A stretch of 59,636 nt of DNA. Origin: Bradyrhizobium cenepequi (GTDB lineage: Bacteria; Pseudomonadota; Alphaproteobacteria; Rhizobiales; Xanthobacteraceae). The notes beneath the pieces are model-generated. The model had not been told where the DNA came from. It searched no databases and was given only the letters and a program-made list of their open reading frames with translations. Shown here one piece after another: positions 27,485-36,350 of the stretch. A program made the translations under genes and the position numbers. How positions within the stretch are numbered: position 1 is the stretch's first letter; each line of letters starts with the position of its first letter. Location: contig NZ_JAGKJI010000041.1 in the NCBI RefSeq assembly GCF_020329485.1, forward strand, positions 1 to 59,636, in the 5' to 3' direction.

Positions 27485-28403
27485 CAGCGGCACCCAGGCC
27501 TGAGTCAACTATCTTCAGGCGTGGTGATGCTGCCCCGTTCGGTCCGTGGCAAGCTCATGTGATTGTCGTCGGCTCCTGCGCATCTCGTGCAGGAGGCGGA
27601 TCGATTTGTCGCGGATCTCGACGAGCGCGCTCCTGATCTCGGCAATGTCGGCCAGTAATTTGCGCGCCTACAGCGGCGCCTTCACGTCATCTCGCGTAGC
27701 CGATCGGCCCAGCGCATCGCGGCCTCCTGCGACAGCGACTGGAGCGGTCGCCGGCGCGCTCCGAAAGTGTGCTCGATGCCGGCCTGATGTTCGTCAGCCC
27801 CGAGGCTTCCGTCATTGCCGCAGCTTCCTTCCTATCCACGCGGCTCTCCTGATCCGGCTTCACGCTGACTTCGGCCGCGCACCGGCGGCCGGCTTCTCTT
27901 CGCCGCTGCCTTTTTCGCCGGCTTCGAGGGGACCCGGATCGGTGCAAGCTTTCAACAATACACGGAAGCGTATTTAGCATTTTTCTCGAAGGCACCGCAG
28001 AAATCAGCCTCGCATGTCCGCCATCCGATACACATAAGGCACCTGGCTGACGCCGAACTGATCAGATCTCGCTGTGCCGCGCGCTCTGCACCCGCGAAGG
28101 CCATTGTCCTGGAGGCTATTCGGGCCGCGGAATCTCCGGAGCATCGACCGCAAACCGCGCAGGCTTTCAGCAACTGATGCGCGACGCACGTTCTAAGAAA
28201 TTTGACGTTGTTGGACCCCATGCAACTAACTAGTCTATCCTGGTGACGAACCGGCCGAGCTCGGGCCCGGCCGCCGCTGCAATAGCCGGACGACGCATGA
28301 AAAAATGTGCGACTGGAAGACGGAGCAAGCCGGCTCTTCAACAAGACGGCGAGAAGGTCCCCAATGACTTTGCCACTGCATGGTATGCGAGGCGGCCAGC
28401 GTC
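27485..28403. other. Decayed region, fragments only
   Basis: About 920 bp after IS copy 4. On the minus strand two short pieces look like remnants of real coding sequence: LLADIAEIRSALVEIRDKS, followed by IRLLHEMRRSRRQ (about 27510-27670), and LQSLSQEAAMRWADRLREMT (ending at 27682). A KPAKKAAAKR-like basic stretch near 27900 recalls histone-like tails. None has an intact start and frame. I see no gene that can be supported. Confidence 0.4.
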
Positions 28404-29375
28404 TCACTGCACAGCGATTTGGCGCTTGGAGATGATGTCTTTGTAGAGTGATGCTTCCTGCGCGATGCGCTCCGCCATCTTCGCGGGACTGCCTCCGACT
28501 GGTCCGATGCCGAGCTGGGTCAGCAAATCCTTCATCTCGTGGGATTGGAGGACGACATTGGCCTCCTTGTTCAAGACATCGACGATTGCAGCAGGAGTCC
28601 CCGCCGCCGCAGCCAGCCCGCTCCAGGACGTCAGGTTCATACCGGGGTAACCGAGCTCGGTGCAGGTGGGAACGTCGGGCAGCAGCGCGGAGCGGCCGTT
28701 GCCGGTCACGAGTAGGCCGTAAGCACGTTTGACCTGGATCTGCGGCGCGGCCGTCGTGATGACTTCGAAAAACACGTCAACCTGTCCGGCGAGGATGTCA
28801 TTCATCGCGGGACCGCCGCCTCGATATGGGACGTGATTGAATTGCACGCCGAGGAGCGACGAAAAAACCTCCGAAAACACGTGCGGGAAGCTTCCGATGC
28901 CGGCAGAAGCGACCGTGACGCGACCGGGCTCCTTCTTGGCGATCTGAACGAGATCGTTCAGGTTCTTGAAGCCGCTCCTTTCGCTCGCAAGCAGGACTGT
29001 CGGCGCCTCCGTCAAAGCCGCGATCGGCGCAACATTTGCCACGGGATCGTAGGGTTGCGGCTTGTAGACGTAGGGAGCGATCGTGAAGGAGCTCGTCGTG
29101 CCGAGCAGAAGGGTGTAACCGTCGGGCTGAGACCGGACCACGTACTGGGCACCGATTGTCCCGCCTGCGCCAACCTTGTTCTCCAGGATGAAGGGCTGGC
29201 CAAGCACTTTCTGAAAATGATTATTCACAACACGGCCAACCGAGTCGGACTGGCCACCAGCCGCGAACGGGCTGATGACGGTTACGGTGTGGCTGGGATA
29301 GCGGCTGTCCGCCGCCGCGGGGCCAACGAACGGTGCGAGAAGGCTTGCGGCCAGAAGAGAGCGGCGGTTCATCAT
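28404..29375 (-). CDS. Bug-family solute-binding protein (TctC-like), operon-distal
   Basis: Secreted binding protein: signal MNRRSLLAASLLAPFVGPAAA, then the Bug core HTVTVISPFAAGGQSDSVGR, PFILENKVGAGGTIG and VPYRGGGPAMNDILAGQV. GAGGA precedes the tandem ATGATG start. It lies 149 bp downstream of iclR and is the last gene of the minus-strand Tct/monooxygenase cluster, which already contains its own TctC at 33521. It could widen the substrate range of that permease. Confidence 0.88.
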   Translation of the reverse strand: MMNRRSLLAASLLAPFVGPAAADSRYPSHTVTVISPFAAGGQSDSVGRVVNNHFQKVLGQPFILENKVGAGGTIGAQYVVRSQPDGYTLLLGTTSSFTIAPYVYKPQPYDPVANVAPIAALTEAPTVLLASERSGFKNLNDLVQIAKKEPGRVTVASAGIGSFPHVFSEVFSSLLGVQFNHVPYRGGGPAMNDILAGQVDVFFEVITTAAPQIQVKRAYGLLVTGNGRSALLPDVPTCTELGYPGMNLTSWSGLAAAAGTPAAIVDVLNKEANVVLQSHEMKDLLTQLGIGPVGGSPAKMAERIAQEASLYKDIISKRQIAVQ

Positions 29376-29524
29376 TCTGTAATCCTCGCTAGGGCGCGAG
29401 TTTTCATCTTGCGCTTCTTGTCTGAAACGTTAGTTGCGGTTTGCTGGGACGACCATCTTTCGAAACCATCGGAAACATTGGAGGCCGTTTATCGCGGCTT
29501 CATTCGACGGCAGGTTGCTCCTGA

Positions 29525-30295
29525 TCACTCCTTGCGCTGACCCAAGGCCGACGCGATCCTTGCGGCCGTTTGCCGCAACGATCGCGTCAACGAGCCGTTT
29601 GGTGACCGATCGACGAGCGAATGCGGACCAAGCGCCGTGATGCTGCCCGCCAGGCGGTCATCATGATTGAGCACGGGCGCCGACACTGCGGCGTATCCCT
29701 CATTCATCTGGCCGATGGAAATGCCAACTCCCGTCTCTCGCACCCGCTTGCGGATGGCTTCCAGATCGACATCCTGCCCTCCGCGCTCGATTAGCTCGCG
29801 CTCGAGCACACGCTTGATCTCGTGCTCGGGCATGTATGTCAGGTAGACCGCGCCGGTTGCCGTTGACAGCAGCGGCGATACGTACCCGACGCGCACCGAC
29901 AGTGGCGACTGGAAGCTTCCATCCAGCTTCAGGACGATCGTAGGGCCCATGTTGCCCCAGATGGATAGGTAAACCGCCAGCGGGATGTCAGCCTGCAGTT
30001 CTTCCAGATAGCCACGCGCAACATCAGTGACTTCGAGATGCCGCAGCCCCGCCAGTCCGAGCTGCACGGCGTACGGGCCAAGCCCGTAGCGAAGCGTGAT
30101 CGGATCCTGGACCGCGAGACCGAGCCGGCAATAGCTCACCAGGTAGAGATGCGCACTGCTGGTCGGCATGTCTGCGGCTTCAGCAAGCGCCTTCAACGAA
30201 AGCTTGCCCGGAGCGACCTCCAGCGCGCGGATCAGCCGAAAGCCGACCTCGACCGATTGGATTCCGCGCTGGCGCGATTTTAACGGTTTGTCCAT
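29525..30295 (-). CDS. IclR-family transcriptional regulator
   Basis: N-terminal winged helix (QSVEVGFRLIRALEVAPGKL, then LAEAADMPTSSAHLYLVSYC) and an IclR effector domain with RVGYVSPLLSTATGAVYLTY and NEGYAAVSAPVLNHDD. I start at the ATG of 30295, preceded by GGAG; seven extra codons upstream are open. It lies 30 bp after the monooxygenase gene on the same strand, so it is co-transcribed with the transporter it probably controls. Candidate operator repeats lie at 34557 in the divergent promoter region. Confidence 0.88.
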   Translation of the reverse strand: MDKPLKSRQRGIQSVEVGFRLIRALEVAPGKLSLKALAEAADMPTSSAHLYLVSYCRLGLAVQDPITLRYGLGPYAVQLGLAGLRHLEVTDVARGYLEELQADIPLAVYLSIWGNMGPTIVLKLDGSFQSPLSVRVGYVSPLLSTATGAVYLTYMPEHEIKRVLERELIERGGQDVDLEAIRKRVRETGVGISIGQMNEGYAAVSAPVLNHDDRLAGSITALGPHSLVDRSPNGSLTRSLRQTAARIASALGQRKE

Positions 30296-30325
30296 CGTCT
30301 CCGGCTCGCACCCCAAGGTGCTGAA

Positions 30326-31522
30326 TTAAATGGCAGCGCGGACGGCACTGTACTCGAACAGCCAATCGTAGCGCGCCTTTACCCGGTTTTCCTGCCACTC
30401 ACGATCCACGTAGGCCTGGGCTCCGGCGGCCTCCGCCAGCGTTGGATTGTGGAAGCGCTTTGCATTGTCTGCCGAGCCACGCACGATCTTTGTGGTTCGC
30501 TCGATACGCGCAGCTTCATAGTGCTGAAGGGCCGTCGGCGCTGTATCGTATTTTTCGAGACACCGCGCAAGTATGAGCCCGTCCTCGAGGGCCATGTTGG
30601 CGCCCTGCGCCAGGAATGGCAGCGTCGGATGGCAGGCGTCGCCCAGCAAGGTGACGCAGCCGTTCGTCCAGTTTGGCAACGGATCGCGACCGATCAGCGC
30701 CCATTTGTACGGCGTGCCGATATTGCCGATGATCTCATGAATGTCCGGGTGCCAATCCCTGAAATCGGCCGAACATTCCGTCCGCGACCCGGCGTCAGTC
30801 CAGGACTCCCCCTTCCAGTCGTCGCGCTCCACGATTCCCACGAAGTTGAGAAGCTCGCCGCGCCGAAGCGGATACATGACGACGTGACCGCCCGGACCGA
30901 TCCAGTTGGTACCGACCGGCGCCCGCAGGCGTTCCGGAAGCCGCTGCATCGGAACGAGCCCCCGCCAGGCCATGCAGCCCGTGAACTGCGGGCGATCCGG
31001 CCCAAACAGCGCCTGACGGATCGCCGAATGCACGCCGTCGGCGCCAACCAGGGCATCTGCAGTGGATGACGATCCGTCGGCGAAAAGAACGGTCACCCCG
31101 TCATCGAACTGGCGAAAGCCGGTGCAGCGCGCGCCGGTCTTGATCGCGTTCCGGTTTTGCTTCCGCACGGCCTCGAACAGAAGGCTGTGCAGATCGGCCC
31201 GGTGAATCATCAGATACGGATAACCGTAGCGTTCGACCGACGTCGCGCCGAGATCGAACAATTTCCAGGTCTGTCCCGTGCTCCAGAGCCGGATCTGCTT
31301 TCCGGTCGGCTCGCAGGAGATCTGCTTTGCTGTCTCGAGAACGCCAAGCTGGTCCAGAACCTCGGTGCCGTTGGCGCTGATCTGCAGTCCTGCGCCGATT
31401 TCCGCCAGGGCCGGCGCCTGCTCGTAGACCTTGACGTCAAAGCCACGCTTAAGCAGCGCGAGTGCCGCCGCCAGGCCACCAATGCCTGCCCCTGCGATCG
31501 CGATGCTGACTTGATTGCTCAC
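30326..31522 (-). CDS. FAD-dependent monooxygenase, salicylate/3-hydroxybenzoate hydroxylase-like
   Basis: A 398-residue class A flavoprotein hydroxylase. GAGIGGLAAALALLKRG binds the ADP part of FAD, ALVGADGVHSAIRQ is the DG motif, and TLLGDACHPTLPFLAQGANM the GD motif. The C-terminal WLFEYSA and the DREW box resemble 3-hydroxybenzoate 6-hydroxylase and salicylate hydroxylase, which hydroxylate monocyclic aromatic acids to gentisate or catechol. This fits its position 28 bp after tctA: import of a carboxylate, then ring hydroxylation. The precise substrate is not readable from sequence. Confidence 0.85.
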   Translation of the reverse strand: MSNQVSIAIAGAGIGGLAAALALLKRGFDVKVYEQAPALAEIGAGLQISANGTEVLDQLGVLETAKQISCEPTGKQIRLWSTGQTWKLFDLGATSVERYGYPYLMIHRADLHSLLFEAVRKQNRNAIKTGARCTGFRQFDDGVTVLFADGSSSTADALVGADGVHSAIRQALFGPDRPQFTGCMAWRGLVPMQRLPERLRAPVGTNWIGPGGHVVMYPLRRGELLNFVGIVERDDWKGESWTDAGSRTECSADFRDWHPDIHEIIGNIGTPYKWALIGRDPLPNWTNGCVTLLGDACHPTLPFLAQGANMALEDGLILARCLEKYDTAPTALQHYEAARIERTTKIVRGSADNAKRFHNPTLAEAAGAQAYVDREWQENRVKARYDWLFEYSAVRAAI

Positions 31523-31550
31523 TATGTATTCTTCCTTATTGCCGAGGTTC

Positions 31551-33041
31551 CTACTCCTGGAACGCCTCTTCTCTCGTCTTCTGAATGCTCGGGATGATGG
31601 TCAGTGCGAGGAGCCCCAGCGCGGCGGCGATCAGAACTGCGGAGATTGGCCGCTGGATCAGGATCAGCGGGTCGCCATCAGACAGCAGCATCGAACGCCG
31701 AAGGTTTTCTTCCATGAGAGGACCGAGCACAAAGCCAAGCAGGAACGGCGCACATTCGCAACCGAGCTTCGCAGCCAGATATCCGAGCAGAGTGAAGCCG
31801 GCGGTCAGCAGCACCGCGACATAAGAGTTCGCGACGCTGTAGACCCCCACGCAGCAGAATACGAGAATGCCCGGAAACAGCCATCGATATGGAATCCGCA
31901 AGAGCTTCACCCACAGGCCGATCAGAGGCAGGTTGATGATGATCAGCATGAGATTGCCGACCCACATGCTGGCGACCAGCCCCCAGAATAGGGTCGGCTC
32001 CTTCACCATCACGGCGGTGCCCGGCGCAATTCCCTTGATGATCATCGCTCCCATGAGAAGCGCGATCACCGGATTGGAGGGAATGCCAAGGGTCAGAAGC
32101 GGAATGAACGACGTCTGTGCGCCGGCGTTGTTGGCCGACTCGGGACCGGCCACACCCTGAATTGCCCCCTTGCCGAAGGCCGAGGGGTTGTTGCTGATGC
32201 GCTTTTCGAGCGTGTAGGACGCGAACGACGAGAGGATCGCGCCGCCACCTGGCAGAATGCCGAGCACCGAGCCGAGAACGGTGCCACGGATGATCGCCGG
32301 CCATGCTTCCCGCATCTCGCTGCGGCTGGGCCACAATCTGCCGATGGTCGAGATTTGGCGCTGCTCGTCCTTCTGCTCGAGGTTGCGGAGAATCTCGGCG
32401 AGCCCGAAGAGGCCCATCGCAACCGTGACGAAATCGATGCCGTCGAACAGCTCCGAGACCCCGAAGGTGAAGCGCATCGTTCCGCTGGTCACGTCGGTAC
32501 CGACGAGGCCGAACGACAATCCAAGCACGATCATCGCGAGCGCCTTGGTGACCGAACCATGCGCGAGCACCACTGCCGCAACCAAGCCGAACAGCATCAG
32601 CGCGAAATATTCGGGAGACTGAAATCGCTGGGACACGCTGGCCAGCGCCGGCGCAAATGCCGCGATGAACAGAATTCCGACACAGCCGGCGAAGAACGAG
32701 CCAATGGCCGCGATCGCGAGCGCGCTGCCCGCTCTGCCATTGCGGGCCATCTGATAGCCGTCAAGGCAGGTGACCACGGACGAGGATTCACCGGGCATGT
32801 TGACCAGGATTGCCGTCGTCGATCCGCCGTACTGAGCGCCGTAATAGATGCCAGCGAGCATGATGAGCGAGCTCAGCGCGTTCAGTTCGAACGTGATCGG
32901 CAGAAGCATCGCGATCGTCGCCAGCGGTCCAATTCCCGGGAGCACGCCGATCAGGGTCCCGAGCAAGGCGCCGATCAGGCAGAAGCCGAGATTTTGAAGC
33001 GTGACCGCCGCCGCAAAGCCGATCTCGAGGTTGTGAATCAT
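31551..33041 (-). CDS. tctA: Tripartite tricarboxylate transporter large permease TctA
   Basis: The 12-TM-type large membrane subunit. The N-terminal signature LIGALLGTLIGVLPGIGPLA is diagnostic of TctA, and the second half repeats it as VLGSVLGILPGGGAILSSF. About 496 residues, the usual length. The ATG at 33041 gives MIHNLEIGF, as in the family; a GTG seven codons earlier, overlapping the tctB stop, is possible. With TctB and the binding protein it forms a proton- or sodium-driven carboxylate importer. Confidence 0.92.
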   Translation of the reverse strand: MIHNLEIGFAAAVTLQNLGFCLIGALLGTLIGVLPGIGPLATIAMLLPITFELNALSSLIMLAGIYYGAQYGGSTTAILVNMPGESSSVVTCLDGYQMARNGRAGSALAIAAIGSFFAGCVGILFIAAFAPALASVSQRFQSPEYFALMLFGLVAAVVLAHGSVTKALAMIVLGLSFGLVGTDVTSGTMRFTFGVSELFDGIDFVTVAMGLFGLAEILRNLEQKDEQRQISTIGRLWPSRSEMREAWPAIIRGTVLGSVLGILPGGGAILSSFASYTLEKRISNNPSAFGKGAIQGVAGPESANNAGAQTSFIPLLTLGIPSNPVIALLMGAMIIKGIAPGTAVMVKEPTLFWGLVASMWVGNLMLIIINLPLIGLWVKLLRIPYRWLFPGILVFCCVGVYSVANSYVAVLLTAGFTLLGYLAAKLGCECAPFLLGFVLGPLMEENLRRSMLLSDGDPLILIQRPISAVLIAAALGLLALTIIPSIQKTREEAFQE

Positions 33042-33046
33042 GTCCA

Positions 33047-33499
33047 CTAGCTCGCTCCCCACACGGCGATCGGCTGGCCGAGAACATAGACGAACAGCAC
33101 GGCTGCAAAGATGGTCATCCCGACAGCCATCGCGGACAGACGAAGCCAGGGGACCTTGCCCCGGTAGGCGATGCCGCCGAGCATCACGACGAGAAAGGTG
33201 CTGACGGCAAGGCCTGCCTTGCTGATCAGGAGAGCAAAGAGCACCAGCGCGGCGATAATGCAGACGACGGGACGCCAGTGGCCGGGCTCGATGGCGGGGC
33301 CGGCCACGGATAGACCGCCGATCAGAATGATAAGGCCGAGAAGGGCCAGCGCGATCCCCAGCAGCACAGGCATGAAGCCCGGTCCCATCGCGGCGGGACT
33401 TCCGACATCATATTGCAGCGCCAGTGTTGCCTCGAAGACGCCGCAGGCGAGGAAGAAGACGCCCGCCCAGAAATTCTGCTGGCTCTTGATACGGAGCAT
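33047..33499 (-). CDS. tctB: Tripartite tricarboxylate transporter small permease TctB
   Basis: A small four-TM membrane protein. Residues 1-40 contain FWAGVFFLACGVFEATLALQ, and PAAMGPGFMPVLLGIAL carries the GxGFFP-like signature of TctB. I chose the ATG at 33499, which follows GGGGAGGGG; the longer frame begins 7 codons upstream. It lies 21 bp after tctC and directly before tctA, the usual gene order. Confidence 0.9.
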   Translation of the reverse strand: MLRIKSQQNFWAGVFFLACGVFEATLALQYDVGSPAAMGPGFMPVLLGIALALLGLIILIGGLSVAGPAIEPGHWRPVVCIIAALVLFALLISKAGLAVSTFLVVMLGGIAYRGKVPWLRLSAMAVGMTIFAAVLFVYVLGQPIAVWGAS

Positions 33500-33520
33500 A
33501 CGCCCCTCCCCGACAGGCAA

Positions 33521-34504
33521 TTATTGCTTTTCGATGGTGGCAGCCTTCGCGATTTCGCCGTAGCGGGCGACGTCGCGCTTGATGAAGTCGGCAAATTTAT
33601 CAACGCTGCCACCCACCATGTCGTATCCAAGATCGGCGAAGCGCTTCTGGAAGGCCGGGTCTTTGATGACGTCCTGGATGTCATGATTGATGGCTTCGCG
33701 CACGTTCTTCGGCGTTGCGCCGGGGGCCATGACGCCCACGTAGCCCGAGTTGTTGTAGTTCGGCAGGCCGGCCTCCGCCATTGTCGGGATGTCCGGCAAG
33801 ACGCTCACTCTCTTGCTGCTCGTCACCGCTAGGGGAATCAGCTGCCCTTCCTTGATCGGCTCCATCGCACCGGGCGTGTCGCTGCAATAAATTCCGATCT
33901 CATCGCCCAGCAGCGCCGCCAAAGCGGGCGATACGCCCTTGTAGGGAATATGGGTCAGCTTGATGCCGGCCTCGATCTGCAGCAACTCCATGCAGAAGTG
34001 ATGCGCGCTGCCTTTGCCGACCGAGGCATATTGCAGCGGCTGTTTGCTGGCCTTCGCGCGCTCGATCAGCTCCTGCAGCGTCTTGATGTTCATCTTCGGC
34101 CGCACCACCAGGACATTGGGCGAAGCCGCGAGGTAGCTGACTGCCGCGAGATCCTTTTCCGTATCGTAAGGCAGCGACTTGTAGACGCTCGGATTGACCG
34201 AAATGGATGTCGAGGCCAGCAGCAGCTTCTGGCCGTCCGGCTTCGACTGGGCAATCGCCGTCGCGGCCAGAATGTTGCCGGCACCGGGCTTGTTGTCGAC
34301 CAGGACCGGCACGCCCCACAGCTTCTCCAGACCCCGGCCAAGCTCGCGCGCAACCTGATCGACCGTACCGCCTGCTGCGAACGGCGCCACGATAGTCACG
34401 GGACCATTCGGTTTGAATTCGGCCGCTGAGGCCGGCGCCGCTGTGGCCATCCCCAGCAGGGACAGCCACGAAATCGAAGTGATCAACCAGCGCTTCAGCC
34501 CCAT
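33521..34504 (-). CDS. tctC: Tripartite tricarboxylate transporter binding protein TctC (Bug)
   Basis: Periplasmic binding protein and first gene of the minus-strand operon. Signal peptide ITSISWLSLLGMATAAPASA, then PVTIVAPFAAGGTVDQVARE, PVLVDNKPGAGNILAA and THIPYKGVSPALAALLGDEI. The ATG at 34504 follows GGGAGGCG; the frame is open for 172 further codons upstream, but they belong to the antisense of the divergent monooxygenase. It captures the substrate (a carboxylate, probably aromatic given the neighbours) for TctAB. Confidence 0.9.
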   Translation of the reverse strand: MGLKRWLITSISWLSLLGMATAAPASAAEFKPNGPVTIVAPFAAGGTVDQVARELGRGLEKLWGVPVLVDNKPGAGNILAATAIAQSKPDGQKLLLASTSISVNPSVYKSLPYDTEKDLAAVSYLAASPNVLVVRPKMNIKTLQELIERAKASKQPLQYASVGKGSAHHFCMELLQIEAGIKLTHIPYKGVSPALAALLGDEIGIYCSDTPGAMEPIKEGQLIPLAVTSSKRVSVLPDIPTMAEAGLPNYNNSGYVGVMAPGATPKNVREAINHDIQDVIKDPAFQKRFADLGYDMVGGSVDKFADFIKRDVARYGEIAKAATIEKQ

Positions 34505-34556
34505 GGACGCCTCCCAACGGTTGTAATTTACCTGAAAAATGGCACCTCCAATTGCT

Positions 34557-34596
34557 ATTGTCAAATTCAATCCGATAATGTCTAATTTATACCGGC
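34557..34596. promoter_or_regulatory. 20-bp direct repeat pair in divergent promoter
   Basis: ATTGTCAAATT at 34557 and AATGTCTAATT at 34577 repeat with a 20-bp period; 13 of 20 positions match over the full units, including the later CCG. The region separates tctC and the divergent monooxygenase, so this is a candidate binding site for the IclR protein at 29525. Confidence 0.45.
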
Positions 34597-34645
34597 GCAG
34601 AAGAGCAGCCCTCGAAAGAGAGAAACGGGCCAGGGAGAGAAAACG

Positions 34646-35821
34646 TTGGGACATCGTGCGAAGCGCATCGCCATCGTCGGAGGCGGGATTGGCGGCATGA
34701 CAGCAGCCGCGGCCCTGTATCAGCGGGGCTTCGAAGTGACCGTCTACGAGCGTGCAGCCAGCCTCGGCGAGGTGGGTTTCGGCCTCCAGCTTGGTCCAAA
34801 CGCGGTCAAGGTTGCGCGTACCATTGGGATCTTCGATGAATTGAAGCGGTTCGCGGTCCAGCCATCCGCCATGGTGTCGCTGAAGTGGGACACGGCCGAG
34901 CTTCGCTATCGCAATTCCTGGGACCGGATGCAGCGACGGTTCGGCGCACCCTACATGATGGCGCACCGCCCCGACCTCCACGACGCCCTGATCGCCAAAG
35001 TGCCGGCGAACGCGATACATCTAAACAAGACTTGTGCGAGCATCACAAACAGCAAGGACGGCGCGACAGCCACATTCGCCGACGGAACGCAGATCGAGGC
35101 CGACGCCATTGTCGGAGCCGACGGCATTCATTCGGTCGTGCGAAAGGCACTATTCGGTGAAAGCATCGCGCGCTTTACCAATCAGATCTGCTGGCGCGCC
35201 ATGGTCCCGATGGAAGACGCGCCATCGCAAGTCGGCCCGGCCGGCGCCGTGGCGCTGAAGACGACGGACTATATCGGCTGGATCGGGCCGACCGGCCACG
35301 TCATCTGCTATCCGGTCCGCGGTGGCAAATACATGAACATCTTCGCCGGCCGTGTCTCCGAACAATGGGCCGACGAATCCTGGTCAATTCTGTCAAGCGT
35401 GGACGAGATGCTGCAGGCCTATGCAGGCTGGAACGACGCATTGCTCGGCATGTTTCGGAAGATCAAGAGCTGCTACCGCTGGGGCATCTACGATCGGGAG
35501 CCGCTCGAAACCTGGGTCAATGGAAGAATCGGTCTTGTCGGCGATGCCGCTCATCCCATGATGCCGACGCTCGCTCAAGGAGCTGCGCAATCGATGGAAG
35601 ATGGACTGGCGATTGCGAGGATTCTGGCCGACCACAAGGATGATCTCGCCTCCGGGCTAAAGGCATACGACCGCGAACGGCAGCCCAGGGGCCGGAAGGT
35701 TCAGCTACAGGCGCGCGAACAGTTCAACAACAATCGCAAGCCTGTCGCGCCGCCGCCCATTAGCACCGATTGGATCTACGGCTATGATGCCGACACCGGT
35801 GAAACGAAGATTGCCGACTAG
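34646..35821 (+). CDS. FAD-dependent monooxygenase, 3-hydroxybenzoate/6-hydroxynicotinate hydroxylase-like
   Basis: A 391-residue class A hydroxylase: GGGIGGMTAAAALYQRG, DG motif AIVGADGIHSVVRKALFG, GD motif GLVGDAAHPMMPTLAQGA. The start is a TTG at 34646 preceded by AGGGAGAG; the next in-frame ATG lies inside the FAD-binding motif and cannot be the start. It is transcribed divergently from the tct operon and followed 36 bp later by the truncated dioxygenase gene, so the pair once encoded hydroxylation followed by ring cleavage. Nicotinate- or benzoate-type substrates are both plausible. Confidence 0.85.
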   Translation: MGHRAKRIAIVGGGIGGMTAAAALYQRGFEVTVYERAASLGEVGFGLQLGPNAVKVARTIGIFDELKRFAVQPSAMVSLKWDTAELRYRNSWDRMQRRFGAPYMMAHRPDLHDALIAKVPANAIHLNKTCASITNSKDGATATFADGTQIEADAIVGADGIHSVVRKALFGESIARFTNQICWRAMVPMEDAPSQVGPAGAVALKTTDYIGWIGPTGHVICYPVRGGKYMNIFAGRVSEQWADESWSILSSVDEMLQAYAGWNDALLGMFRKIKSCYRWGIYDREPLETWVNGRIGLVGDAAHPMMPTLAQGAAQSMEDGLAIARILADHKDDLASGLKAYDRERQPRGRKVQLQAREQFNNNRKPVAPPPISTDWIYGYDADTGETKIAD

Positions 35822-35857
35822 GATGCGGTACTCGACAGATCCGCGACGGAGTTCGCC

Positions 35858-36350
35858 ATGGAGCTGAAATCGCTTGGATACATCGGCGTGCAGTCTGCCC
35901 GGCTGGACGACTGGAGCACGCTTGCGACCCGCTTGTTCGGCATGCAGCAGGTGGATCAAAGCGTCAGGACGCGCGCGTTCCGAATGGATGACCGAAAGCA
36001 GCGCTTTGTGGTCACTAACAGCGTCGAAGAATCTCTCGGCTTTTTGGGCTGGGAGGTCGAAAGCCAATGTGACCTGCAAACGCTGGCGGCGCGGCTTGAA
36101 GCGAACGGCGTATCGGTCACCGCCTGCAGCGCGGCCCTGTCTGACGAGCGGCATGTCACCGAGCTGATTTCATTCAACGATCCCGGCGGTCACCGCATCG
36201 AGGTCTTTTGGCGGCCGCGTCTCGCCGATACGGCGTTTGTGCCGGGCCGCCCTATCTCCGGATTTCGAACGGGTCCGCTCGGGATGGGACATGCCGTGCT
36301 CAACGTCAAGGACGTCGCCCCGATGCTTCCCTTCTACCGCGATCTCCTGG
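35858..36350 (+). pseudogene. VOC-family extradiol dioxygenase, truncated by IS copy 5
   Basis: The vicinal-oxygen-chelate fold is clear: N-terminal domain LGYIGVQSARLDDWSTLATR, then SFNDPGGHRIEVFW and a second domain beginning LGMGHAVLNVKDVAPMLPFY. In type I extradiol dioxygenases the first iron-binding His lies in the GHAVL-like motif, and the second His and the Glu follow about 60-110 residues later. Here the IS begins at PFYRDLL, so those ligands are lost. No 3' half is found after the IS at 37432. About 165 of the usual 290-310 residues remain, so the enzyme is inactive. Confidence 0.85.
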
